From Siphonodentalium dalli (taxonomy: Eukaryota; Mollusca; Scaphopoda; Gadilida; Siphonodentaliidae), in assembly GCA_032622095.1 (NCBI GenBank), contig CP136065.1:149983577-150047576 (forward strand): a stretch of DNA of 64,000 nucleotides. Direction: 5' to 3'. The notes below the pieces were generated by a model. It made no database searches. It was given only the letters and a program-made list of their open reading frames with translations, and had not been told where the DNA came from. Shown piece by piece: positions 11,256 through 22,511 of the stretch (positions within the stretch are counted from its first letter, which is position 1; the number at the start of each line of letters is the position of its first letter). The translations under genes and the position numbers were made by a program.

Positions 11256-13196
11256 CTGAAAAACATAAAAGCTACAATCAGATCATGTGATTAATTTATA
11301 TACAATATATATCTAAGCGTGGTTGATTAAGCTATTTATGACCATGGGGGATTTGAATGTCTATTGGGCGAGGCTCATGGATACAAAATCCCCAGATCAG
11401 ACATAACCAGCTTAATAAATCTAACTACGTATATATTTTGTGCATCCACTGCATGAAACTTGGGAAAACTTTTCATTTGTTACACTACAGTACATAGGTA
11501 TGGTAATCAATATTCATTAAGTCAGTAGGAAATAGTCATTAAGTCGGCACGAAATATTCATTAAAACAGCAGGATAGAAGAAAATAGTTGTTGCGTATCT
11601 CATGGATTAATTACTTATATACGCATCATGTCACCTGTTTTTATTGTAAGGCCAAAGAAAAATATTTTTGGTTCAGGTTTAGCTACCTACCCATTTTAAA
11701 CCACCTACCAGCCCTACCATACAGTTTTTCTCATGATTTTCAAGAATTGTATCTATTTTTTTATTATAATGGATTGTTTTATGTCAAAGAATTGTGTTTC
11801 TTACAGTTTATATAAAAAAAATCCAAATTTATTTTATCTAAATCTTGCAGAAGACATGAAAATCCATTAAATTATGTCAAAATAAAAAAAACAAAAGTAG
11901 CAATTAAAATAAAATTTGAAGCATACCTACGGACCCTAATTTTTCTGACTTGTAACCAGAGTCAGACGTTATTTTGCTTTGGCCTAATGGTTATGAACTG
12001 CTGCAATATAGCTTCTTTTTTAACAATCTGATTCATTGTACCGGTAATTAACATTGTCACCATTCCAGTAGTACCAATGTCATAAAGATAATTTTATTAG
12101 GAGAGTGACCAAGTAGTAAAACTTATACTTATCAAAACAGCACCATGATTTTAATGTCATATTGGATCATGAGTTTAAGTTAGATAAAATATTGAATAAA
12201 TTTATAAAGTGTACATGTAAACAAAATCATAGGGCTCTAGTCACCACAAACAAATACCTGAAGCTATAAACCTATTTAATACTATAAATTATTCCACATG
12301 AATATTTTATGCTTTGTTCAATGCGCTTTCCATAACAAATTCAAGTTTAATGGACAACAGTAGTTGCAAGTATGTGGCAGATCAGTTTATAATGTGCCCC
12401 TTGTACAGGAAATGGGCCCCAAGCGTCCTAAAAATTTTCATGGAAAATTATAGCCAATAATATTCCACAAAGCTAATGACATGCCACTAGACCCCGAAGC
12501 CACGACAAATAGTTTTCATGGCTGGCTCAACCGATTTTCGTGGCTGGTTAGCTAGCTAAGCCGGCTCAGTCACGACGTTCGTGGCTGACGAAATATGGCG
12601 GCTCAGCCGGCTGAGATGTTATCATTCAGCGTATTTTCGTTTCCGAAATGTTCCTAATCCCCTGTTACCGGTTATAGACGCCGTTTTTTTTGCGTTTTTG
12701 GTGAACCCGTAGAATTCCAGACCACACGTATATAATCTTTTGATGTTGGGCTTTTCCATTATGGCGAAAATTCACGAAGGACTGGCATGGATATACTATG
12801 TAGTTTCCCATCTAATCGGTATAATTAGTTACATTGGGACTTCTGTCGACTTCAGACTGCTATCATCACTGCCATCTTGTGATATATGCATGCATCATTG
12901 AATGATGAACCCGATAGTAATGATATATAAAATTTCAAACTATTTTCTATTCTTATTTGTATATATGGACAAATGCCAGTGATGTCTGAGACTGGGTGTT
13001 GATGATATAAACAATTTATATTTTAACCCGTTCAATACCGAATGGATGCGCCCATTCAGTTATATGAAAGCATGCATTGGGATAGTCACATTAAGGGGCT
13101 GGCGTTAGAAATAATATGGCTGGCGGCGGCTTGTGGCCAATATGGCTGGCGGCGGCGTGCGATGGCGGCTTCGGGCTCTACATGCCACATACTTAA

Positions 13197-13419
13197 CCCT
13201 TCTTATACTGAATGGATTCGCTGATTCAGTATAAAAGTATATGACGGAATGGTTTATTATCTGTTTGGAGGGATGTTTAGGAGATAAAAGCAGACAATAA
13301 GTAGACGAAAAGATAACACAAGTGCAGAATGATTCATATTCATTGGTTGAGCTTTTAATATTATCTGAACATTTCCTAAGGGAACTACTTGTCAATTGAC
13401 TATTCAGTAAAGAAAGGGT
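13197..13419 (+). mobile_element. TTAA-target element, CCCTTTCTACACTAAATGG family
   Basis: Begins CCTTCTTATACTGAATGGA after TTAA at 13193-13196 and ends AGTAAAGAAAGGG before TTTAA. A fragment of another copy (CCGTTCAATACCGAATGGAT) begins near 13027. Confidence 0.65.
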
Positions 13420-13565
13420 TTAAAAAAGAGAAATGAAATGCTAGCAATCCATAACAAAACTACAGCCAATTGCAAACTCCTCAAATAGTATTATACTAAT
13501 TAACCCTGTAACATCCTGGACACCAAAGTCGGAATGGCTGGCAACAAGCTCAAAGTAGATCTTAA

Positions 13566-13956
13566 CCCTTTTCCCAACAGAAGGGCCCTGTGCCAATGCA
13601 TTCTCTTATATATGCGAGTCGACCATAGGTCGCCTCGCATATATAAGAGAATGCATTGGCTTAACACATTAAAAATTATAAAATTGTTAAAGAATGTAAG
13701 AAAAAATGGTAAAAAGTGTTAAAAAAAGATTTTTTTAGGCCAATGCATTCTCTTATATATGCGAGGCGACCTATGGTCGACTCGCATATATAAGAGAATG
13801 CATTGGCACAGGGCATAACTGTAACTATCACAATGTGGTCAAGGAGCCGGTTCCAATGATATCCATATTTGTATGGTTCTATTGAGACAGACCGAAGATA
13901 TTTTAGGCTGTTGAAGCTTTATTTGGCCGGTTTTGGCCGTTTTGTTGGGTAAAGGG
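13566..13956 (+). mobile_element. TTAA-target element with two hairpins, CCCTTTACCCAACA family
   Basis: 391 bp between TTAA at 13562-13565 and 13957-13960. Hairpin 1 (13592-13660) and hairpin 2 (13739-13807) are each near-perfect 69-bp palindromes, and hairpin 2 is the exact reverse complement of hairpin 1. The tail contains GGCCGGTTTTGGCCG before TTGTTGGGTAAAGGG. Nearly identical to the inverted copy at 1.8 kb. Non-coding. Confidence 0.87.
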
Positions 13957-14794
13957 TTAACACAAATCCTTCAAATAGACTTTAGTATGTTATATCATGA
14001 ACTGCTTAGACAGAACATAATTCAGTCAGTTCCTTCGACTTAAACGAACAAGCTCATTCGAACCCCAAAATTATGTATACATAATTTGGTAAAGAGGTAT
14101 CTCAAATCAAACCTACGCAGAAGATTTCGGAACCAATTTTTCAATATAGCGCTGAAAATAAGTGTTTTGTTTCTTATATATTTCCATAAATTTGAGATTG
14201 TTTCATTTGGGCCAGTTCAATTTTTTATTTAGCGGTCACATAAAAATTGCAACTGTATATAAATGTAAATAAAATCTAGACCTGCCGTCGCTCTGAGACA
14301 TTTATGATACATGTACTACATAATTATGATGATTAAACAAAAAGAAAGCATTTCGTGAACTTTCTAGGTAGTTTCATGTTGAGATAACGCAATATACCTT
14401 TTCCAGACATTATGTTTCCGATTCCAGAATTCCAATTCCAGAATTCCGTTGAATGCAAATGGGCCCATACATTGTGTTCAAACCCAATATACAAAATTAT
14501 TTTTTCAAGGTTTAATAACAAGTCTGGTCATTGTCTATATTGTCACTATCATGTCATGACAGCAATCCATGGTATTAATTATGTCTATGTCTCAATCTTT
14601 AAGAAAGTTTTGGACAAAAAAGCTGCAAATAGACGCCTGCAGTTGGCTGCTACAGAGTAAATATATCAATTTTTAAAACATATAATGCGACTTAAACTTA
14701 TCCTTAAAATAAAGTTTATTGGTGGTTTAAACTGAAATTATTCCACTATTTTGACCTACGATTTCAGAATGCCGAACCCAATAATAATCATTTA

Positions 14795-14970
14795 CAGTAA
14801 TGCCCTAATTAATCGACTGCTTAACCACAGCAGAATTATTGGTAACTTTTCAGGATTTAGTCGGAAATATGGCTTGTTGAAAGGCAACAAGCCATATTTC
14901 CGACTAAATCCTGAAAAGTTACCCATAATTCTGCTGTGGTTAAGCAGTCGATTACTTTAGAGCATTACTG
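14795..14970. mobile_element. Palindromic TA-flanked element, CAGTAATGCCC family, shortened centre
   Basis: 176 bp with the palindrome centre reduced to GGCTTGTTG-AAA-GGCAACAAGCC. Both arms carry GACTGCTTAACC where other copies have GACTCCTTAACC. Confidence 0.82.
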
Positions 14971-15079
14971 TAGGTCATTTCCGAAACCATTCAGAAAATG
15001 ATAATCATGCTTGCGCAGTCACATGCTCATTCACTTCAACATAAAGATGTAGACTGGGATTCAGGCAATGCCATTTTAA

Positions 15080-15320
15080 CCCTTTCTACACTAAATGGAT
15101 TCTCCCAGTCAGATCAAAAGAGTACATCGGAATGGTCTATTATTTATTTGCAGGGATGTATAGGTAATATAAGCAGATGTAATATAAATAAAAGTACAGA
15201 AGGAGTCCTGTTTATTAAGGTAAATGTTTAAATAATAAGTTCAATGAATTTGTTGAACTTATTATCTGAACTTTTCCTATGGGATAACTACTCATCAATG
15301 ATACTTTAATACAGAAAGGG
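15080..15320 (+). mobile_element. TTAA-target element, CCCTTTCTACACTAAATGG family
   Basis: 241 bp between TTAA at 15076-15079 and 15321-15324; best-preserved copy with ends CCCTTTCTACACTAAATGGA and CTTTAATACAGAAAGGG. Confidence 0.75.
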
Positions 15321-15477
15321 TTAATTTTCTGTTAGCCAGGTTTTCTGCCAGATGGGCAGTGAGCCCCTTTTAGGATCAATTTCCCCTTTTAAACAATTTC
15401 CCCTTTGACATGCGCTATATCCCTACATAATCCACAAATTAATGACTATATCACCCGTTTATCTCCCAGTATATTAA

Positions 15478-15846
15478 AGTGATGTGAAACACTCCGGTAG
15501 GGTGATCACATAGAAATTGAGAATAATATTTCTCAAAGTAGTTAATTGTTACGAATATTAATCCAAATTGGCGATATCCATCGTCATTCTTAGATATTAA
15601 TTAAATGCAATGACACTCGATGGCGAAATCAGTTGTGTTAAATTGTCGCCGATAGTTGCGTCCCGAATCGAGACGTAAATAGTTACAATTGGGCATAGTT
15701 CAGACGAAGGTTTTCTATGGAGTGGTATGGTCGATTTCTTTGAAATTATCGGCGATGTTAAAAGAATGCTACATTCTCCAAGTTGGCATAGCGCCTGAGT
15801 TCTAACTTATCAATTTCACCCACACAAACAAGTCCATAATATGTCT
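15478..15846. mobile_element. TTAA-target element, AGTGATGTG family, inverted copy
   Basis: Starts AGTGATGTGAAACACTCCGG after TTAA (15474-15477) and ends before TTAA at 15847-15850. Read on the minus strand it matches the 47.99-kb copy, including a TCGCCATCGG-like and a GGGACG segment. Confidence 0.72.
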
Positions 15847-16129
15847 TTAAACATATAGGGAATGTAAAATGAAAATAATTTTTTATTTGTCAAGTAATTC
15901 AGACCTCTATTGAACCATTTTACGGAAAAATAATTATCTTCATGGATACAGACATCAAAAGTATTGCCGTATTCTAAAAGATATCAAAGAGGACATCACT
16001 AAGAGCCACATGTTTGATTCTAATTTAATATAATGGTTTATTACTCAGACACAATGTTTGTAACATGAGAATAGATAACATGATTAAACTACCTATATAC
16101 ACAAAACATCATAATCAGGATCATCCTCG

Positions 16130-16315
16130 TCACCAGCATGCATTGCTGCATGGTTTCGATGTGATTATGTAGTTGTCAAATAACACTTCCTCCCATTCCA
16201 ATTTGTACCATACTGACCATATCTTCATGAACTTAGTGAATTCGACATAGAAATAAAGTGTACTCTTAACAGGTTTTGAGATAGGCACTGCATGAACGAG
16301 TTCACCCAGCCACAA
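16130..16315 (-). other. Coding-like stretch of unknown identity
   Basis: On the minus strand this reads without a stop for about 61 codons, with MWLGELVHAVPISKPVK, FYVEFTKFMKIWSVWYKLEW and a FDNYIITSKPC part. A one-base shift near the end would continue into an acidic stretch (GDEDDPDYDV). The composition looks more protein-like than the neighbouring frames. It has no matching splice sites in the phase (1-1) needed by the ABCA gene, so it may be a relic of a transposase or of another gene. No function can be named. Confidence 0.25.
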
Positions 16316-16697
16316 TGCCTTTTTGTCAAATAATTATAGTATGCAATGGTACACCTGTCCGGTACACTATAAAATCATTTGTAACTATATACGGGGTGAA
16401 AAAATAAGTGCATCTAGACAACAGTACATGAAAGACAAACATTTTACTAGGGACCAATATGATTATATGAACTAACATAAAAGGAAATAGGAATGTTAAT
16501 ATTTATATTATAAGCAAAAACTCACACCCGTGATTACATAACCTATGAGTTTGGATCTAAAGTAAACTGATCGCGAAGATATAAAGAAAAGCAGACAAAC
16601 AACCTTGCGGCAACATGAAAACGTGACATGCCTGTAGTCTACCAGACATAATGTTTTGGTCACAGATAATCCATGCAGCCTTGGTATGACTAAGGTA

Positions 16698-16861
16698 CAG
16701 TAATGCCTTAAGTAATCGACTCTTTAACCACAGCAGAATTATGGGTAACTTTTCAGGAGAGCTTTCCGATGAATGGCAACAAGCCATATTTCCGACTAAA
16801 TCCTGAAAAGTTACCCATAATTCTGCTGTGGTTATGGAGTCGATTACTTAGGGCATTACTG
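16698..16861. mobile_element. Palindromic TA-flanked element, CAGTAATGCCC family, left arm deleted inside
   Basis: 164 bp; the left arm stops after TTTTCAGGA and joins GAGAGCTTTCCGATGAATGG of the full-length right arm, so the hairpin is lopsided. Confidence 0.82.
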
Positions 16862-17057
16862 TAGCAGAGAGATCAAGCCTGCAAATAGTAGGAATGCGGA
16901 CTGGACTGGACCGCCAGTGGTGGTCCGATCCAGCGAAGAGGCGGTCCAATCCAGTTCGGTCCAGCTCATTTAAACGTTTGTGTTACAGAAAGCGTCAATT
17001 AAGTTACTGCCGCACAAGCTTGTATTAAACTCTGGACATCAATTGTCATTGTCTGTC

Positions 17058-17110
17058 ATTTGCAGAATGAGGTCCCCAAAGGGTGAATTTAGTGATGCTA
17101 TCCCGCACAG
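17058..17110. repeat. Solo arm of the GAGGTCCCC hairpin
   Basis: TGTCATTTGCAGAATGAGGT, CCCCAAAGGGTGAATTTAG and TGATGCTATCCC are present once, with no inverse arm. It abuts the partial TTAA element at 17110. Confidence 0.65.
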
Positions 17111-17408
17111 ATGCTTTAGTTATCAGAATCTATTACTTACCAAGAAATAATGCTAACCACTGCCAAATCTAGTATAAAATTTCCATAAGGCGTCATATAT
17201 TAAAGCAATTTGGAATCAAGAGTATGTCGGTCGGCTGATTGAATTGTTGCTAGGCCGAGAAATATTCCAGGTGGTGAAAAATAATAGATTAAAAAATTTA
17301 TATTTGATAACTCTGAGCTTTGTTGGGTGGTTTCCTCAATTCAAATATTTTTTACCCCCGAAGCCAAAGAAATTGTAATTTAGGAGCGTTAATTTGGTTT
17401 ATGTATCT
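17110..17408. mobile_element. Diverged TTAA-target element, AGGTACTCAA family, partial
   Basis: Contains TAGTTATCAGAATC, ATAATGCTAACCACTG and CTCTGAGCTTTGTTGG segments in the same order as the copy at 25687, then CCCCGAAGCCAAAGAAAT, and ends before TTAA at 17409-17412. The left end is not defined. Confidence 0.5.
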
Positions 17409-17535
17409 TTAACTAGTGCGACCATTGGTTTGTTGCGTAATTCCACCCTTCAAAATTTTCCAAGATGAGACTTCATGGTTTTCATAATAAAAAATATGTT
17501 CATAATAAAAGCAATCTATTTGAACTAGTAAACAA

Positions 17536-17895
17536 ATGAGTGTAACCAGAGGCGGACTGGCCGATCGGGAGACCGGGAAATTTCCCGATGGGCCGGAGGC
17601 CGGAAAAATTCTGATTCCACGTGATTTTCTATCAAGCGAGAATCCGAGGGTTTTTTTTACAGTTTGGGGGGGGGGGGGGGGGGTATATGTGGTTGGGCCG
17701 CCCAACCACAACTTGGGCCGCAAATGAAACCGACGTGGGCCGCCACATGTGTTGTTTAACCAGCCGTGTATCCAATAAGATGGTACTCTTCTCACATAAA
17801 TTCATGAGGGCAGAGGCGGACTGCATGGCCGATCGGGAGACCGGGAAAATTCCGGACGTGGGCCGCCACATGTGTTGTTTAACCAGCCGAATTGG
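17536..17895. repeat. GC-rich duplicated repeat with poly-G
   Basis: Two related units, 17536-17766 and about 17805-17890: GAGGCGGACTGGCCGATCGG, GAGACCGGGAAA, then CGTGGGCCGCCACATGTGTT and GTTTAACCAGCCG. The first has an 18-base poly-G run at 17666-17683 and a GGGCCGCCCAACC stretch. Clearly richer in G+C than the surroundings. Reading frames here are short and conflicting. Confidence 0.65.
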
Positions 17896-18411
17896 CTAAT
17901 CGTAATTTTGACATTAAATGAACTTGTCGGCATCATATAACACCACGTACGTAAAGAGCACAACACTGTTAATAGGGTGGAGGGCTGTTTATCATTTCTG
18001 AAGGGCTGATAATAGAACCATAATGTCTGACAAACCCATGCATGTTATTACTATCAATACCACTCTGGTACCATGACCTAGATAGTGTCATGTCTAATTA
18101 ATGCATGTTATTTATTCTTGAAAAATTAGTCAAATATCCAATCAAAACCATTTTATCACTAGTCTAATTGTTTACAAATGAATAATTGAAGTGAAGTGCG
18201 ATTCAGAAGCCAGCATACATTTCAGGGAGATAATTTCAGTTATTATGTCCATGACACCATACCCAAAGTTGCTGACTGCAGGCTGTTATTGGGTGAAAAT
18301 TTCATTAACAGCCCACCACTGCAGGGCATTATAAGATTCCATCCTATAAGTAAAACTCAGTTAATATACTAGTGATCATCCTGTAAAGTGGTGATAATAA
18401 TTGTTGAACTA

Positions 18412-18576
18412 CAGTAATGCCCTAAGTAATCGACTCCTTAACCACAGCAGAATTATGGGTAACTTTTCCCTGAGAGCTTTCCGATGAATGGCAACAAGCC
18501 ATATTTCCGACTAAATCCTGAAAAGTTACCCATAATTCTGCTGTGGTTAAGGAGTCGATTACTTAGGGCATTACTG
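18412..18576. mobile_element. Palindromic TA-flanked element, CAGTAATGCCC family, left arm deleted inside
   Basis: 165 bp; the terminal 56 bp of the two arms match perfectly, while the inner left arm is missing (TAACTTTTC joins CCTGAGAGCTTTCC). The deletion endpoint differs from the copy at 16698 by a few bases, so the two deletions look independent. Confidence 0.82.
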
Positions 18577-18851
18577 TAGCTACTCTGTCAATAGTGCTTT
18601 GTCATTGCTCTATTCAGTCGAATGACTCCATTGAATTACATGTACTAAGAACTGATGAAGAAACATATACAGCACTTAAGCAATTAATTATTCTTTGAAA
18701 TTTTCTACCATTATACTAATAACCCAGGCATTTAATTTTTAGTACAAGCCAACCAATGAACCAGCTGCAGACTTTGTAAAGACGCTGCTCTCGATTGATC
18801 AGAATGCTCTGATATTCACTGGTATGACAAGCTGAGCCAGTACTCGTTTAA

Positions 18852-19006
18852 CCCTTTCAGCACTAAATACTCATTGATGAGTAGTTATCCCTTAGGCAAT
18901 GTTCAGATAATAAGTGTTTTCCTCAACACCCCTCCAAATGAATAATAAACCATTCCAATGCATACTTTGATAACTGAGTGGGAGAATCCATCCAGTATAG
19001 AAAGAA
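18852..19006 (-). mobile_element. TTAA-target element, CCCTTTCTACACTAAATGG family, internally deleted
   Basis: 155-bp minus-strand copy with TTAA on both sides (18848-18851, 19007-19010); about 90 bp shorter than the 15-kb copy because the middle is missing. Confidence 0.65.
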
Positions 19007-20225
19007 TTAACACATGAGTGGTGACAATCATAAGTAAGATTTCTTGTTCAAGGGGGAACGGGACCACCCGACCCAGGGGCATCCCAACCTGATCGACCCG
19101 GGACAAGCCGACCCAGGATAACTCAACCCAGGAACAACCCAACTCAAATAAAGAGTAAAATATAACTTATCATCATGTGATTGCCATTTTCTCCAGGACT
19201 GAATTTTCCCATAATCAATCCAGGCCTTAAAATCAATAACATTTGCGAGAATCAAAATATAGCCATTCTACAGCCAGTCAGCTGCTTTTACGAGAATCAA
19301 ACTGAGAATAATGATTCTGATTCTCGTCAGATATTAAGCCCTGCAATCTTTGCTGTTCGGAATGTAAAGGTTTCGGTTTACAGAGATAATTTTTAGTGAG
19401 AATGCACAGTTTGTTCAGAATGGAGATGGATTTGGTTTATAGAGAGTCCGGTTTGGAGAGGTTTTGCTGTAATATGCAATTATATTGAATGACACCTTAC
19501 AATATTATTTTATAGATGTGTTTTTTCAATCAGATTGATTATTCAATATATATATTTCAAGCTCTATTTAGGCACAGTCCCTAGGAATAACTGATTCTAA
19601 TATTAATTAACTTGATTGATATATGAAACAACTAAACATTACCTTTCAAATATATCAATCCTTTTTATAATATATAAAACACCAGTTTGACAACACTGAA
19701 GGTCTCATCAGTGATTACTAGGACTGTGATTTAGGCTGCGATTTAAGCCGCCAAATAAATAAATAATGTAGAACAATCCTTTGTCTTGAGGGACCGGGCC
19801 AAACTGAGGGATATCAAAATTAAGGCAACTCAAACCTGCAGGTGTGAGAGGTCGGAACCTGACCCAAAATATGCCAGGATGGGGTTGTCCCCGAGTTACG
19901 TGGTCCTGATTGGCTCAAATAAGGCGCAAAAATATACTGGGAAGTACTGACTGAGACCATTATCGATAACATAATAAGGCCATTAAAAATATAAACCTAC
20001 ATAATTATCAGGTAATTTAAATAGATATTGGAAGTGGAAGCTTTAGGGCTCTTTTAAAATTAATTTCCAATAATTCTAGAATAGTTAATTTCATGGAACA
20101 ATATCCAACAATTAATCAAACAATCCATAGAATATCTTCAGCAGAAACCAATCTGAATTTTTCAGCTTATGAGGGAAGTGCCTGAAAACATAGTATTTTA
20201 TATTTTAATACAATTGGTCTAACTA

Positions 20226-20438
20226 CAGTAATGCTCTAATTAATCGACCTCTTAACCACAGCAGAATTATGGGTAACTTTTCAGGATTTAGTCGGAAATA
20301 TGGCTTGTTGCCATTCATCGGAAAGCTCTCGGCGAGAGCTTTCCGATGAATGGCAACAAGCCATATTTCCGACTAAATCCTGAAAAGTTACCCATAATTC
20401 TGCTGTGGTTAAGAGGTCGATTAATTAGAGCATTACTG
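20226..20438. mobile_element. Palindromic TA-flanked element, CAGTAATGCCC family, complete
   Basis: 213-bp near-perfect palindrome with TA on both sides. Both arms carry the same copy-specific variants (GCTCTAATTAATCGACCTCTT against GCCCTAAGTAATCGACTCCTT elsewhere). It ends about 40 bp past the donor site of ABCA exon 3. Confidence 0.87.
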
Positions 20439-20480
20439 TATATAATATGTTCACTGGGAATACAATATACTAGCACATAC

Positions 20481-20609
20481 CTAGATCAGTTGGAAGATTC
20501 TCTGGTGATTCCTTCAGTGCCTTTGTGATCTTTATCATGTCGTCCATGACTTCCAATGAAGAAATGACAACTGGACTGGAGATCTGTGGCTCAAAGTCAT
20601 ACACCAGTG
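20481..20609 (-). CDS. ABCA-type transporter, exon 3 (first extracellular loop)
   Basis: Exon of 129 nt, phase 1 in and phase 1 out, bounded by a good pyrimidine tract ending TTTTTCAG and a GTATGT donor. The peptide contains LVYDFEPQISSPVV, followed by a helical stretch with KITKALKESPENLP. This resembles the part of the large first extracellular loop of ABCA proteins that lies before the conserved LxNLSLP-like segment. The phase fits both exon 2 and exon 4, which supports a shared transcript. A palindromic transposon ends only about 40 bp past the donor site (20226-20438). The assignment rests on splice signals, phase and order; sequence similarity in this loop is weak by eye. Confidence 0.7.
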
Positions 20610-20832
20610 CTGAAAAACTGAAGAAGACACTTAAAGTTACTGAGACATTCATTATAAAATGAGACCAAACCATATCTATAATTTTATGTTCACGATTGCA
20701 ATAACTAATTGTCATCCAGGCACCAAAATATCAGAAAATTCGAAAATGAGCATAATTCCATCAGGAATGACTTAAGAATGGATGTTCATTCTGTATTTTC
20801 ATGCAAGCCTGATTATATTGTGTCTGTCATTT

Positions 20833-21620
20833 GCAGAATGAGGTCCCCAGAGGGTGAATTTAGTGATGCTATCCCACATAGTAGGCTAGCATCACCAAAT
20901 TCACCCTCTGGGGACCTCATTCTGCATGGCCTCATCTGCTATGGGAGACATAGACTCAGATTTGAAGTTCCCAAATGGTGAATATTGTGATGTACACCCA
21001 ATGGGAACCTCGATTATGCAATGTGTCGTCTGCCAATTTGGGGATATAGAGAAACTATCCTAAAAAAGAAATAGAATCTATGTGAAGAAGTTCTACAGAA
21101 ATTTGATAATAAAGAAACTTTCCAGAGAAGAAGAGGCCTAAGCACAATGAGGTCCCCAGAAGGTGAATTTAGTGATGATTGCCCTCTATACGGATAGCGT
21201 CACTAAATTCACCTTCTGGGGATCTCATTCTGCAAATGACAGGCACATGCACTAAACTCAGGCTTGGTGAGTAGCTAATTTTCAACTGGCTAAAAAGTTT
21301 TCCAATCTGTGGAGAATTCCAACATATAGCACACCCACTAGTTAGAAATTTTCCAGTTGAGGACGATTTCATCCTAAAATTTGAGTGAAGGAAGGGACAT
21401 ATTGGGATGGTTGGTTGATAAGCAATATACATTACAATAAACACTGGCCAGGAACTGTGATAGTTACTAAAACAATGATAATTTGATAATATAGATACTT
21501 CCCAGAAGATGAGGCCTAAGCCTAGTCCCATAGGGTGAATTTTTTAATGCTAGCCCGCTATGAGGGATAGCGTCACTAAATTCACCCTCTGGGGACCTCA
21601 TTCTGCAAATGACAGGCACA
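20833..21620. repeat. Cluster of GAGGTCCCC hairpins
   Basis: Three inverted repeats, at about 20833-20925, 21143-21245 and 21521-21620, each built from GCAGAATGAGGTCCCC, AGAGGGTGAATTTAGTGATG and their inverses around a 15-25 base loop. Several are bordered by TGTCATTTGCAG or its inverse. In the third, the left arm is damaged. No coding function. Confidence 0.75.
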
Positions 21621-21974
21621 CTAAACTAAGGCTTGTTTTCATATCGCCATGGAATATGGCTGGCAGTTGGTATATGCCATTTTATTTTAAATATAAGCAA
21701 CAATATAAACATCAAATCCATTTATTCAGACTCAACTGACAGATAAAGAGTCATTGTTAAGTGCATGCCCAATTTAAATGAAGTTCTGTCCACTTCAATA
21801 TGTGTTACATGTAAGTAAGTTCAGAGGTTCTATATAATGTTGAAACAAGTTGGAGCCTGGGTGCGACATCACATCTACAGCATGAATTCATGCATATATC
21901 AGTGTTTGCACAACTGAATAGTGAAGTTATATTCTCTTGCTGTACATTGCGATTTATATCATGATGCTCTTTAA

Positions 21975-22511
21975 CCCTTGGGCATGTCGGTATTCCATAT
22001 TAAAATGTCAGCCCTATGGGTGACTGTGTTTTCAAACATACTGAGTATTTTTATTTTAATTACCGTAGAAATAATTATACTGGAAATTCAATCATCAAGT
22101 GGTCCCATATAAATGATATAAGTGCAAAGTAAATAGTTTTTAGTGTCTGTGGCAATTAAACCAGTCAGTGCAATTTAAATGAGTGCGACAATTTTGGTCA
22201 GTTTCTAATGAGGTCACTAGAAGGGTGAACACACCACTTAAATACACACGCACACTAATTCATTCCAATTAATGAGTGTTTACCTTTTAAATATGATTTA
22301 GAGCAGTATTGTGTGACATTTGAACATTATAAACATCTGTCTACACATATCTAGCAGTGCATGGTTTTAATTGTGTTCGCTTATTTTGCAACGTTAAGTT
22401 TGTGAATCTATTTCACTATCATAAAACTGTTGAAATAACAACATAAATGTTGTCCAACCACCAGCCGTAGGATGACAGAAATGGTGTTCTAGCGACCCAC
22501 CAATTAAAGGG
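21975..22511. mobile_element. Possible TTAA-target element
   Basis: 537-bp stretch starting CCCTTGGGCATGTCGG after TTAA (21971-21974) and ending CCAATTAAAGGG before TTAA (22512-22515). Only about five terminal bases are inverted repeats, so this may be coincidence. Confidence 0.35.

Larger units (their letters stand above)
11256..20480. other. Intron 3 of the ABCA gene
   Basis: Intron of 9.2 kb. Recognised contents are TTAA elements at 13197, 13566, 15080, 15478 and 18852, four palindromic TA-flanked elements (14795, 16698, 18412, 20226), a GC-rich duplicated repeat (17536-17895) and a coding-like stretch at 16130-16315. 11260-13020 is AT-rich with nothing recognised apart from a GGCTCAGCCGGCT-rich stretch near 12500-12610. 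19050-19145 has degenerate ACCCAGG-type short repeats. Confidence 0.55.

Noticed and set aside
13592-13660. Hairpin considered as a microRNA precursor
   Set aside because: Repeated with its inverse in several TTAA elements, arms too perfect and long; without small-RNA data a transposon hairpin is the simpler reading.
17409-17899. Several overlapping reading frames on both strands
   Set aside because: They run through the poly-G tract and a duplicated GC-rich repeat; the frames conflict and have no motif.
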